The notes under the pieces: model-generated
What the model was told of the DNA's origin: nothing
The model's database searches: none
Seen by the model: the letters and a program-made list of their open reading frames with translations, nothing else
DNA from: Euryodendron excelsum
Lineage: Eukaryota; Streptophyta; Magnoliopsida; Ericales; Pentaphylacaceae
Direction of reading: 5' to 3'
NCBI GenBank assembly: GCA_033060915.1
Contig: CM065377.1
Location: 36,183,183-36,247,182, forward strand
DNA: 64,000 bases
Shown: positions 23,711-36,214 of the stretch, piece after piece
Numbering within the stretch: position 1 is the stretch's first letter
Layout of the letters: each line of letters begins with the position of its first letter
Position numbers and translations under genes: made by a program

Positions 23711-25815
23711 TAAAGTGTATTTACCTGTATATTTAATTATACAAAATATCATTGGTATATAAGTAAATATTAGAGTTTTAGGGTCACTACTTATTCTTGA
23801 ATTTTAGACTCTCTTTTTTTTTATATATTATATTAATGTTTGTATAATTTGTATTATTTTTAATTTTAAAATATTTTTTTATTTTAAAATTTTATACCGA
23901 TTAAAGCGATTCCAATCCAAACCTGGTTAGCTTAAGTAGGACGGGGGCGGGTGAAAAAGTTCAATCTGTCACAAGTTTTGAATGAGGTATGAGTTAAAGT
24001 TTTATTACTGTGAGATGGGTAAGATTTAGCTTACTCGTACCAAACTCGCTCTGTTATCACCTCTATTTGTAATCGGTGCTTTATATACCCACCTATCCAC
24101 CCCTTCAGCTAGCTAGATTCCCAGGTATTTTAAGTTCTAGACAAGGCATTGTGTTCCACATTTTTATCCCTCAAGAGTTCTTATTATTTTAGTATACTGG
24201 TGCAAGAACAGTTGAATTAATGGATTTCCCATCAAAGTATAAGGGAAGATAAAAGAAGAGAAGTAGCACTACCTATTTTTGTTTTGATCCACTTTGCAAC
24301 TAATATATAATAAAAGATATTAACTTGTTTTGTGGGTTGAGCTAAGAGCGATGTGTTATGGATTGGCGATTCATATAATTTCCTTTTTCCTCGAAAAATA
24401 GCAACAAGTAAATCTGAGAGGGTGGAAGCATCATTTCCATCATACACATTTATGAAGAACAGCTTCTTAGAGCCTGGGTCAAAATTTTCCTCCATTTGGC
24501 TGAATTATTACGACATGGGTGCAACTCTATGAGAGGGGACCTTGGTACTAGCTAAAATGGCTTTAGATAGTAAATCTGATCTAGATTGTATAGTCTTAAA
24601 CTTCATAGAAAAAGTGTATGTGAGAAAGGCAAATAGGTAAAATATAAGGTGGCCATCTCATAATTGCCGGAAACTTGGTAGGTCCATTGAAAGCTATGCG
24701 TTATGAGCAAAATCGATGACTAGCTCCTCTGTCGACCCGATAAAAATTAAGCTGAGTTCTATGGTTTTCGGGGGTCAAAATCATTTTTAGGGGTTTTCTG
24801 CCCTTTTAGGGTACTGTTGGAATTTTCACTAGCATCTAGAGTTTTTCTAGATTGCTTCTTTAAATTTTTAGTCTCTAAATTTGAGTTTAACTTGAATTTG
24901 AATTTTTTTTTTTTTTGTCATTTTAGGGGACTATGGTATTGGGTGCAATAGATTTAGAGAAAGTAACTCCCATTTTTTCCCCAAGAGTAATCCCATTCTT
25001 TCACAGTAGAAACTAACGTCACTAATAGTTGTTGCTTACCCACACTCAAAAGATAGTTTTTTTTTTGTTTGAAAAAAACAAAGCATGACAATATTTTTTA
25101 TATAAGAGTGATATAAGCAAGGGCTAGATTCAGGAACTCCGGGTCCAAGACGAAGAGGTAGAACCACACCAAGCCGAATTAACCAACATAAAAGTAACTT
25201 ACAATGCTAATGAGAATTCAACACAGAACGTCTGTTATAAGGAAGAACTCTTCCCCATTACAGATGCAGTTCTCACCCTCCAATGAGTAAATGATATCAT
25301 TTACTGATTTATGAAGTCCCTGATTTCGTATTTTGAACCATATTGCTGCTTGGTCCATTGCCCTATCAACAACATCCATTCAATAGTTGTCAGGTTACCT
25401 CCGTATATGAATTAACCAGCGTCCACAGACAGATCTCTAGTTTATGGATTGAACAAAACCAACTTTTTTATATCCTTAATATCTGGAACGTTCACATTCT
25501 ATTAGCCTAACCGGAGTCATTTCCTGAGAGTGATAATAAAAATTCAAGATACACAAATGGCCATTGCTGTACTTTTCAAGCGCTTTTAACAAAGTTTAGA
25601 CTTTCAAGTATCTTCTCTTTTGGTCCAGCTTCGTATAGATATTAGTGCTCTTATGTCTTGCTGACTTCATATACATGAATTGATCTTGACGTGCTAGGGC
25701 TTTCTGATGGAGATTCAGTCATATCAGCTGCTTGGTTAGGCTACCTTAACTGACTTTGAATTCCAACTTCGATTCTCGAGTACCGGTGGCTTTTCCATTC
25801 TGGTTTCTTTGTTCT
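23711..25815. other. AT-rich stretch, no gene recognised
   Basis: No repeat family or protein family recognised. The 87-residue minus-strand frame at 24232-24495 has no motif I know and no supporting gene structure. Confidence 0.5.
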
Positions 25816-26119
25816 AGGCACTGTTTGGTGCTTGAAAACGTTAGGTGAAAAGGGAAAGAAAGAAAGCAAAGAGAGAAAATTATTTTTTTTTATTTTTTCT
25901 TCTACATAACTATGAATATTAAATTAAATATATATATATATGAAATGTTAAGAAATCAAGAATCACAGAAGGAAAAATGACATAATAAAAAATATTCCCC
26001 CATTTTTTGGTCATGTTTTATTTTCCTTCCTATTCTTTGCTGTAATTTAGTAATGAAAAGTGATTCCATTATATTTTTCAATTCTTTTCCTCCCCAAATT
26101 CATGAACCAAACAAAGCCT
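25816..26119. mobile_element. MITE, about 304 bp
   Basis: The ends are inverted: AGGCACTGTTTGGTGCTTGAA on the left, against AGGCTTTGTTTGGTTCATGAA read from the right. The inside is AT-rich with GAAAGAAAG runs and no coding potential. Ends of the GTTTGGT type with short length are usual for plant hAT-like MITEs. The flanking 8-mers match only in part (TTGTTCTA against TTCGTTTA), so the target duplication is decayed or misplaced. Confidence 0.6.
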
Positions 26120-28064
26120 TTCGTTTATCTTTTCTTTGACAATATGGCGATGCTATCTTAACTGCTCGATCTCCCAGCACTTCAAGCCGAGACAGTGGTC
26201 ATTACTCATATCCTTATCTCTACAGTAGTGACAATTCAATAGTTGCACTTATTGACAAATAAGGAAAGAAATTATTGTTATTATCTTTATTATCTGTAGC
26301 GAAGTTTAATTTTTACCTAGAACCTTTTGCCCTTAAATTTTTTTTTAGGGCTATTGAAAGTTTTAGAAAACCAAATGCTTTAATTAGATAGTCAAAAAAT
26401 CAATTGATGATCTTCTGTACTTGCCTAAGCATGTTTGAAGAAATCAGATGTTCTTGGTTGTTGTTCGTCTATTGATGCAGACTTTACATTTGTTTTATTT
26501 GTCAAGAATTATTTAACTCCTAGTAATATATTAATCGATCCTAGTTGCTTACTCATAAAAAAAAAAGGTCGATCCTTGGTGCTTGCTTGACAATAAATTG
26601 GTATCCTTGGATATAATCTTCAGTCCCATCAAGTTGGTGAGTCCGAAACCTTGTTAGGAAAAAAAGAATTTGAATATCGCTTTTCAAGACAAGAATCATC
26701 TCAGCAATCAAAGAAAGCAACAAAAAACTTCTTTAGCATTGGTGATTGGATTAGCAATACCTACCAAGAAAAAACAAAAGAAAATTGCATTTGGATTGTA
26801 GAAAAATAGACACTTCTATTGATTATTAACATCAGATAAAGGTTAAACGTCATAATCGTGGAAAATAAGAGATTAACACTTCTATGTGACGTATAATTCC
26901 TACAACCTATGAAGATTGCATGAGGCAACGTTTTGTTCATAGGGTAGAGGGAGGGCGGCAGAGGCAATTTTCACCCCTCTGAAGTTAATGCATGGTTATG
27001 GAGGGGCTTCTAAATTGTCGCCGTCAAATATGGTAGTTGACCAAATAAATTTACATGTGAATAGAAGTATATTTGTTCCAACATTCTCATGTTTGACATT
27101 GTAAACTTTAGCAGAATGGTACGAGGTGATGGAAATTGCTATTTAGTAAAAGGGTATGTATCATGCCCTCACGGGGAAAGTAATGCTCATGCAAAGGGGA
27201 AGGTCACCAAGAAACCTCACATTAATCAGTTGGAAGTGAGCTTCTTTATGAACTAGGTTATGGAGAATGTGAGTGTGTCAATATTTTATAGATTTCCAAA
27301 CTGAGCATGCTTCTTCTTCTTCTTCTCCTTTTTTCTGTAGAATGCTAGGAAACAAACACTTGGCCCTATTGTTCCCATTTCGATGCAATACACTTTCACC
27401 ACTGTGCGACACTGGCATTACATCGCAGCTTCTTGTTTGTTTACAAAATCCAGCAAAGAATTTCGTGAACTCAATAAAATTTGGACCCATAATAAAAGTG
27501 ATTAAAAAAGTGATTAGTGCCAAACCACTGGCAATTAAAAATTGTCTGATTTAATAAAAAATAATTTATAGACTATCATTACACTCTCTCTCTCTCTCTC
27601 TCTCTCGCGCGTTCAAAGGTGGATTATAGCCCATCGTATAGGATGTTGGGACCTTTTAAGAAATGAAGATATTGGGTCTAAGTCAATGATCTCGAACTGT
27701 TATTAGTCTCACAGCCTCCTGTTAGTATGGAGTGCAAAGGTCCAATTAGATACAGCCTACAGGGGATTCCAGCGTCGTAATACAATGGCATGCATCATAC
27801 AATGAATTATAGTTTGCACGCTTGTAATAACTGGAAGAAAAACCCAGCAACATTAGGCTCCAAAATTTTGAGTTACAAGATACATAAATGTATTTAATTG
27901 TTTTTTTTAAGAGGTATATTTAATTGTTAGGTCGATCCCATTACACATAACTAAAAGCGATGAAGAAATTTTAGGTTATTCCATTCGAAAAATCTGTCAC
28001 GTCCAAATTGGCACGCCTGCCATCTTGCTATAATGGGTCATAGGTTACTGCAACACATAAAGTT
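26120..28064. other. Low-copy intergenic stretch
   Basis: No gene, RNA gene or repeat family recognised. It holds a (TC)n microsatellite at about 27581-27606. The overlapping short frames at 27273-27554 lack family motifs. Confidence 0.55.
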
Positions 28065-28240
28065 GCATCTTAATTTTGTGTTTGAAATTCAAATTTATCA
28101 AAAAAATAAAATAAAATAAAAAATGTGAAAAAAAAATAAAATAAAATAAAATAATATATATATATATATTTTTACACTTTTCCTTCATTTTTTTTTTTCA
28201 TCACTAAATCTTCAATTCAAACATAGAATAAAGGAATTTA
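28065..28240. mobile_element. Possible short MITE or foldback
   Basis: TGTGTTTGAAATTCAAATTTATCA on the left is approximately inverted against the right end, which reads CTATGTTTGAATTGAAGATTT in reverse complement. The centre is made of AAAATAAAAT repeats and (AT)n. The match is imperfect and no target duplication is obvious. Confidence 0.3.
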
Positions 28241-30151
28241 GTATGGAGGCGTTGTTAGGATTTGGATACAGAAATCTCTTACTCTAATATCTTTCTAACA
28301 ACCGAGCACTTTGAAAACTTAATGGTGTTAAATAGCTGCGAAAACAAATTTGAGAAATAGAATATGAAAAATCAGCACACGGGTTCTAGAGTTCACTGGG
28401 AAAACTCTTTTGAAAGATTCAAGAAATTGAATATGCAAAATCGGACATACAGTTCATTCTCAATTGACGAAATGATTTTCTGCAATTTCACTGGAGTGCC
28501 TTGACTCGTCAATTGGTGACGAAGCAAACTGGACCTGCAAAAATGTTTATGCATGCTTCAAGAATATGAGAAAAAATATATGGATCTGCTAAGAAAGGTT
28601 CATCAAGGTGGTCTCGTTTCATTTATCATTCTTGTTGCCACCTAAACTAAATGCAAGCGAAAGAAGAAAAAAAATGAAAGCTGGATAAAAAAAAAAAGAG
28701 AGAGCTAACATATCTTTTACGCTGTTCTTGTTAGCACGTAAGATTGGAATTACGCTTCCACAAAGTTTAGGTCAAGTCAACCAAAGGAGGTATTTTACCT
28801 TCTTTTTTTTTTTTTTTCTGTTTTTAGATGAAACAAAATTATATCAATAAGTCAATCGATAACACCTATGATGCATGTCTTTGCTCAACTCAACAAACCA
28901 ACTGAACACTTTTTAATGTAAACACAACAGGCAATGGTTCTTCTCTTCTTCCTTAATTCTTTATGATATGCTCATAGAGCCATTGGATCAAGTGTGATTG
29001 CAATGGCAGCTAAAACACTTCAAAGTCTCTCGAAATAAAAATGTTGCACATAATACCCTGTGCAGAACTTGTATGTTAGGGAAATAATTAAGAGGATTGC
29101 TCATAACTTGTTACCATTTTAGTCTAGAACCTAAACAAATCTCTATCAGTCAAATAACTTGTTTATCTAAATGACCCTTTTTTAATTTCTTTTCCGAACT
29201 TATCTAAATCCACACGTCACTCTTCTTATGAGGGAAAAATTTTGTGGGACAACTATTATCATAGTATATATTCTTTTATATGTCAGATCCTTCTCTTTCA
29301 ATTGAATATTGTATCCAATACTTCTTGCCCCGTATGCTCCATCTTCCATGATTAAGATAAAACCTAACTCCTTGGAGAGAAATTTAAAAAAAAAAACTAA
29401 ATAAAGATTGAAAGAAATTTCAAAATGTTGCCCTTTGCTCTAATCAAAACTTTCATTTTCTTGGTGGATCTCTCTCCATGATTTTTTACTCACTTGCTTC
29501 TCTCTTTTTCCAGTGTTTGGAATTTCAATATTCACGCTCAAATGAGATGGCGAAGTTGACGGCTCAATTAGGAAGTTGATGGCTCATTTTAGCCTCGTTG
29601 ACTTTGCTTTAGTCGTTGGCATATGATTGCTATTGATATTAATTTCAAATGTAATTTTCCCTTTGAAAAGCTGTAATGGAAATTAGTGGTACGAACTCGG
29701 GAGGTTAAAGTGAATTTCCAAGGAATTTTTTTTCTTATTATTACATTTATTATTAATATTATTTATTTGCTTTTTGTTTTTTTTGTTTTTGTTTCTCTCT
29801 TTAAAGACATTTAAGAACACTAGCAGTGGCCTTCGCACTCAAAAATAGTAATTATTATGGTTTTAATCATTTGGAAATAATGAAAATTTGTTCATAATTT
29901 TGCCTTGATGAACATATGTATGACAAATTTCTTGCCCTCGCATTGTTTTATTTAACCACTTCTTCATTCACGTTTACAAACATTCTTAAATTTTGTTTAA
30001 TAATTAACTTTTTAAAATATCCCAACATTTATAGTTTTAATTTTTGTTTGTGCTAAAATAATCCAAATAGTACACCATGTTAGAAAATCAAACTCGAGTT
30101 TTGGTCCCAAAACCTCCTCATAGTAGTATAAGAAGGCCATTTCACATCTCA
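28241..30151. other. Upstream region of the NAC gene
   Basis: AT-rich, without shared repeats. It presumably holds the promoter. TATA-like candidates such as TTTTATTTAACC (about 29946) and AGTATAAGAAGG (about 30124) are too weak to choose between, and the second would leave a very short 5' leader. Confidence 0.4.
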
Positions 30152-30474
30152 ATGGGAGACAGAAAAAATATGGAGAAGATGAGTGCTGTGTGTAATAGTG
30201 AGGATGACGAAGTCTTACTTCCTGGATTTCGGTTCCATCCAACCGATGAAGAACTTCTTGGATTTTATCTTAGGCGAAAGGTGGAGAAGAAAGCCCTCAG
30301 TATTGAACTCATCAAACAGATTGATATCTACAAATACGATCCATGGGATCTTCCAAGTTTGCTCTAGCTTCCATTTCTTCTTATATTTCAGCATTTTTTG
30401 TTAGTTGATTGTTTTACTTGTGAAGGAAAAAACAGGAAAACTTACAAGAAACCATAAAAAAAAAAAAAAAGGAA

Positions 30475-30510
<36 letters not shown>

Positions 30511-31434
30511 GGGAAGAAATAAATACGTTTTATGGTTCATGCTAAAGTTTTTGGTTTTTTTGCTCTTCCAATTTCCATTGATTTAATTTCCAATTTCCAT
30601 TGAATGTACAGAAGCTGGTATCGTTGGAGACAAGGAATGGTACTTCTTTAGTATAAGAGAGAGGAAGTACAGGAATAGCATAAGACCCAATAGGGTCACA
30701 GCCTCTGGATTTTGGAAAGCCACTGGGGTCGACAGACCGATATGCTCAACTGGAAATCCCCACGACTGCATTGGCCTGAAAAAGGCCTTAGTCTTTTACA
30801 AAGGAAGAGCAGGAAAAGGGATAAAAACTGAGTGGATGATGCACGAGTTTCGTCTTCCAACTAATAACAGCACCAACCTATCTAAAGCCAGGAGCATTAC
30901 TCAAGAAGCTGTACGATTCATCACTTTTAGAACCTACATCTTGATTTTATTATATGTATATATTGTTATGATCAGAACAATTGGAATATTGTGATTACCA
31001 ATTTGACGCGTGTTAATTCAAGTCTTGCCTTCGTGATGCTGCAGGAAGTTTGGACCCTTTGTCGAGTTTTTAGGCGAGATGTTTCTTATAGAAAGTATGA
31101 ATCAGATTGGAGGGAAACCCCATTGAAGAAATCAATGAATTATTCGATCCCAAAATCATGCAGCTCCAAGTTGGATGAGAGATATAAGTTTAGAAGCTTT
31201 GGAAATTTAGCAGGTAAGAAGATAGAAAGGAATCTTCTCACTGATCAAAATCATGAAAGGAACAAGTTGTTTGGAGGCGAATTGAGCCAATCAACCCATG
31301 TTCAATTTACTGCACCCTACTTGAGCTTTTCAAATCCAAATGGAAATGCTTTTTTCAAAGATGGGAACTGGGATGAGTTACAACCAGTTATAGACTTTGC
31401 ACTTGATCCACATGCACCATATGGTTGTAGGTAG
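30152..31434 (+). CDS. NAC042-like: NAC-domain transcription factor, JUB1/ANAC042 type
   Basis: Three exons: 30152-30356, 30612-30910 and 31045-31434, all with GT-AG introns (255 and 134 bp), giving 297 residues. The introns fall where NAC genes usually have them: after DPWDLP, and just before EVWTLC. All five NAC subdomains are intact: [38 protein letters not shown]...YRNS.RPNR...[34 protein letters not shown], and [11 protein letters not shown]. The C-terminal end carries [10 protein letters not shown], close to the WDEL..VID ending of Arabidopsis JUB1. JUB1 is a nuclear DNA-binding regulator of stress tolerance, hydrogen peroxide response and senescence, and relatives control phytoalexin genes; for this copy that is inference. 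An in-frame ATG at 30077 would add 25 residues. I prefer 30152 because the extra residues resemble no NAC N-terminus. Intron 1 holds a 35-G run. Confidence 0.92.
30456..30509. repeat. A15-GGAA-G35 homopolymer in NAC intron 1
   Basis: Fifteen A, then GGAA, then 35 consecutive G. Such a run could fold as a G-quadruplex, or could be a sequencing or assembly length error. It lies in the intron, between positions 99 and 153 after the donor, so it does not alter the coding sequence. Confidence 0.9.
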
Positions 31435-32204
31435 AGATCGAAGGTGGAGCGGTTTGTGTTTAATAGATTTGTAAGCACAAATAATGATGGTGATGTGCAT
31501 GAGTTTTATGTTATGCAAGAATGTAATATGTGGGGATGTGCGTGCAATCCCTTCATTATATGTATTTTTTTTTTTTTTTTATCGGTATGGATGCATCTTT
31601 TCTTCCCTATCCTTAGTTGCAATGCAGGAAATACGGGAGAAAAGAAAAAAAAAGGGTCATAAGTGCACTCCTTGATCGGCAAAAGGATACCAAGTAACTA
31701 GCTGAAATATTAATTTTCGTTTCACAAATTACAAAGATTTGTGTTGATCTATGCTAGGATTTCATTCTCATTATTGGATTTTAGATCTTCGTTTTTTGAC
31801 TTAATTTTTGAGTTCAGCTGAGAGGAACATTTGGAACACACCACAAAGTGCAACAAGAAATATATTTAAGAACCATAAATAACAAATTAATAGAGAAGGA
31901 GAACGTTGTCTTAGGTATAGATCAACATATGCTGCTTTGAAGGTTCCCGACTAAAAGGCAAAATGCCTTTTCACGAAGTTCCTCGTCTAAAAAATTAAGA
32001 AAAGATTAGGATTTGGCTATCATTTTGTTATTATTATTATTAAACTTTCCTTTATGATAAATAGAATAACTCTCTTTTGTTGTACACCACGTTGCTCGCT
32101 ATTCTGCTTATGATTGTGCTGCGTATACGGACTTGATGCCACGGATGGCAATTTCGATGAAGGTCAAAGAGGTTCAGTTTTACAATTTCTCCATGGATTA
32201 GAGT
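31435..32204. other. NAC 3' flank, no gene recognised
   Basis: Presumed 3' UTR followed by AT-rich sequence. No clear polyadenylation signal can be singled out. A T18 run at about 31565-31580 and short A/T microsatellites are present. Confidence 0.5.
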
Positions 32205-32420
32205 TTTTTATTATTATTTATTTATTTATTACGAAAAGTAAGTATGAATTAATACATAAGAAAACCACAATACATGAAAACGAGGGGCCATTCCCCGGAA
32301 AAAGAAACGACAAAATCTCAACCTAAGACCAAAGAAATCTAGACATTCCAAATAAGCCATAATATACGAACCCAAGGCCCCATAACAAAAACAAAAACTA
32401 CAAAGAAAAAAACGCACTAT
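32205..32420 (-). mobile_element. Probable LINE 3'-end fragment
   Basis: Read on the minus strand it ends in TACTTACTTTTCGTAATAAA followed by an A-rich (AATA)n tail, which is how many plant LINE copies end. Before the tail are scraps of open frame (FFFRGMAPRFHVLW) without an identifiable domain. It is a short 5'-truncated copy at best. Confidence 0.35.
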
Positions 32421-32500
32421 GGAGGAACGTAATATGTCATAAATATAGATATGATGCAGGTTCTCCTGGAGATATCAAAGTTAAAAATGAGTCAGCTATT

Positions 32501-35500
32501 TGTCGCGTTTCAGTTTTTCAGACCATCAAAATAGTATGTGAAAAATACACGATACTCTCTCATTAGAACTCATACTTCTAGAAAGACGAGTGCGACTAGT
32601 TTTAAATTAGAAATTGATTTAAATAAAGGTTTTTAGAAAAAGTTTGGATTCGCCACTTAACTTTGTTAAAGTGAGTTAGGTCACCTAAAACTAAGTACAA
32701 TCCAAAAATTAAACTTATGATTTTTAAAAAGTTTTTGGAAAACTTTCTTAAGAGGGATTTTTTTTTTTTTTTTGTGGCGAAAACGGGCTGTTTAGCAACC
32801 TTTGAAAAAATTTAAGCCTTTTTTTAAAATAACTTCCTTTTGGTCTTTCAAAAATAATTATTCTAGATTCAGAATTAGTTACGTATATAGAAGATGTACT
32901 AGGCTATGAATTGGAGTTTGAAAGCCATATTTGGTTTAGAAAAGAGTTAAAGTATCCTAATTTAGGGTTAGGAATTGAACCTACGCTTTTAGCCCCCTAA
33001 GGTTTTATGTAACTTAGTGTTTAAACATGCATTTGAAAAGTTAATTTTGGAAAAACTTGATTTTAGAAATTTTTTAGTTAGGAAAATTCCAAATTAAAAA
33101 AGTTTTGAATTAGGACAATTCTATTTTAGCAAAATTTCCATTTTAAGATAGACTTGATTTTAGAAAGATTTAATTTAAGAAAAATGTTGGAATTCGGAAA
33201 TACTTGATTTAGGAAATGTTTGAAATTAGAAGGGTTTAAATTTAGAAATATTTTGAGATTATGAAATATTTGAAAATTTGAAATTAAGAAAGATTTGAAA
33301 GTTTGAAATTAGGAAAGATTTGAAAATTTAAAATTAGAAAAGGTTTAATCTCTATTTCCTAAAATTGAAGATTGGATGTTGTTTCAAAAAATAAATGATT
33401 TAATTTGGTTTCCTATTTGAAAAAGATTTGATTTGATTTGAAATTGGAAAGCTTTAGTTTTGAAAATCTCTCATTTTACATTATTTTTGAATTAGAAAAT
33501 TTATGATTTTATGTAGAAAATGATTTTGAAAATCTAGGACTTGATGTAAATAGAAAACCATGATTTTTTATGTGAGAAACACTATGATTTCTTAAATATG
33601 GATTTTAGGCTTTTGACTTGGACTTGAAGAGAAAGAGTTTTTAAAAAGTAAATATTTGAAAAGAGTTTTTTAGAAAGTGAATTTAAGAAAACTATTTTGA
33701 AAAGATTTGAATATGGACTTTTACAAGTCTCTTGAATATCACACTTTTTTAAAAAGATTTTATTCATAAAAAGACTAGAACAATTCTAGTGTTGTGATTT
33801 TGACAACAATTAGGGGTTGAAACTCTAATATAGACTTTGATGGTCTCTTTGAATATAACACTTTCCTAAAACAATCTTAACCATGGAATGGATAGAATCA
33901 CCTTAGAGTTGTGATTTCTTGAAAAACAATTTAAGACTTGAACCCTAACCATTCTAAGGTTGTAGTTTTGGAAACAACTTCAAAGTAAAGGGTTTTGAAT
34001 GCAAGTTTTAAAAGAAACCTTTAATACAAGTGTGAAAACACCTTTGAATGCATGATCATGATAATAACAATGTAATAGGGACATGAACAGAAAAGGTTGG
34101 GCTTCATCACATAACCAATGGGGCCAAACCCACACCTTCTTAGGTGGAACTCAAAGAGAATCCCAGACACGGTGATTCCCTCCAAGACCTTCCTAGGCAT
34201 AAACTGGGAAGTCCCTTGTTTCAAGCATGCAAGAAGAGGAGGTAGAAGATGGGGATTAAAATAGAAAAAAATCTAAGTGGGTTAGGAGGGAGAAGAGAGA
34301 TAGGGGGACTACATAAAAAAAATAGAACCCTACCTTGTCTTCTTCTTTGCTTTGATGGTTTGATGGTGGACTTTTATTAGACTTTGAGTTGATCTTCAAG
34401 AGCTTCCAATGATTGGAATTGACCTTTAATGGATGCTTGGAAGCAAGGATTTGAGTGTATAGATTATATGGAGTCTAGGATTTGAGTGTATGGAGGCTAG
34501 GGTTTGAGGAGGCTTGAGAGAATTAGGGTTTTAAGGAAATTTGAGCTCTGTTTTCAGAGAGACAGAGTTTCTGAAGTGATTTTACATACGCGGAATACGC
34601 AGAGGGGTGACCTGTATTTATAGGGAGGCAAAATAGAAACTAGCACATATTGCAATGGCGCTAGGCCAATTTTTGCCTTAACACCATTCCTAGTGGCACC
34701 TGCCCATTAGGAAAATTTTTGGGACTACAAGAAACAGATTTTTGACCCTTGTGACGTAAGGTAACAAATTTGGGCTTCTATCCTAGTGACTACCATGTAA
34801 TTTTTGGCCTAACTTTATTAGGAGTGATTTTGAAAAGTCTGAGAATGATTTGAATGGTCCCGAGTAACCAGACTCAGTCAAAAATGGACGAAAACCTCTA
34901 AAAGAGTGTCCTGGGGAAACTGGCTTGAGAACCGGAGTTAGAATAATTGAAAAGGGTGATCGTCCCACTAGGGGCAAAATAGTAATTTAAATTGGAAAAA
35001 CACTAGGATCGACCCAGAGTGATCCGTGAAAATGCTTGAAGGTTGGAAACACTATTGAGAGTGTTATAAGGGATTGTCGGTTTGATACACAAAGCCGGTG
35101 TGGTTAAAAGAAGCGACCGGTCCACCAATAACAAAACGGTCATTTCACACCTAGTTTATTGAAAACGGACTAGTGTGGTTCCCGAAGGCGATTAGAAGCC
35201 TTGGGGCAAAATAATCATTTTGACCAAATGCTCTCGAAATCGATCCGGAAGCTCCTGGAAGGCAATAGAATGCGGTAGATTTTCTTTGGGGATAATCTTG
35301 AAAGGGTGGACTTATCACTCTGAGGTCTTAGGTACTTTCTCGAGAAAGGTGTCAGTGGGGCCTAAGGAAAAGTTTGGTCATTTTTCACTAGAATGGGCTA
35401 GCAGGCATTGGTATTAACCCGGGTTTTGAGTGTTTCCGTCATTTTGACAGTGTCTGACTAGTTGATTTCCAAAAATATCTCGTCCTTCGGTAAACATGTC

Positions 35501-36190
35501 ACAACCAAGAGACTTGTTTGGTCCTGTAACATGGGAGGTTTGTTGGCATTCCCGATGTCGACCTGTTTGCGAGTGTTTCCGTCACTCTGATGGTTACAAT
35601 GTTTGTGAGTGTTTCTATCACTCTAACGGTGTGTGTTTATTTCAGAGATTGCCTAATCTCGAGAAGCTACTGGATGGTCTTATCGCCTTACGGCCTTAGG
35701 TACTTTCCTAATCAACGTGCCAAATAGCAGACATTCTACATTGATGGGCTAACATGCTCCAAAAATGAACCGTTCTACCATCTTAGGGACTTAAGTCTCA
35801 TCCCAGTCAATAAGTGTGAAGGGACTTATTGTTCTGAGGGATTTTTGGGTAAAAGTGTTGTGCTGGATGGATTTACTGTATAAGGGATCAACTTTCTCGA
35901 AAGACATGCCAAATTGAGTTTGATTGGTCTGGACTAGAATTGGAACTGGAATTGAGGTTGAAATACAGACTTACCATCTTTAGAAGACATGCCAACTAAA
36001 ATTGGACCGAGCAATGCCTTAAGAATATTTTGGTTATTTTGCCTCTATTAGACTTAGTGGACCCGCAAAGCAGTTTATTGATTGGATTAATTCTGGAAAG
36101 CCAGTTTAGGTTTGAATGTGTCTATGTCGATTTGAATACATGTTTGATCAAGCTAGAGATTGTCAAGCGGGCAAAAATGGGGTGCTTATA
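32501..36190 (-). mobile_element. 3' LTR of the big Ogre-like element
   Basis: On the plus strand it starts TGTCGCG and ends GGGGTGCTTATA; the last triplet is mutated from the TTACA of the other LTRs. It is 3690 bp, about 460 bp shorter than its partner at 53109-57261. The 156-bp U3 unit, duplicated in the partner near 56104-56262, is reduced here to one full copy near 35089 plus a fused remnant. Confidence 0.88.
34615..34622 (-). promoter_or_regulatory. LTR TATA box (minus strand)
   Basis: TATTTATA on the plus strand, so TATAAATA on the minus strand, in the context CCCTATAAATACAGG. About 1.57 kb from the U3 end of the LTR. Confidence 0.65.
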
Positions 36191-36214
36191 GCTGCCCATC
36201 TTTTCTGTTTTTGC
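36191..36214 (-). other. Polypurine tract of the big element
   Basis: Read on the minus strand, AAACAGAAAAGATGGGCAGC directly precedes the 3' LTR. This is the expected plus-strand priming site. Confidence 0.65.

Noticed and set aside
24232..24495. 87-residue minus-strand open frame starting MEENFDPG
   Set aside because: No motif I recognise, no splice context and an AT-rich background; length is within chance.
30077..30151. Upstream in-frame ATG as the NAC start
   Set aside because: The 25 extra residues do not look like any NAC N-terminus, and the ATG at 30152 gives the usual short acidic lead before the NAC domain. It is kept as an alternative, not excluded.
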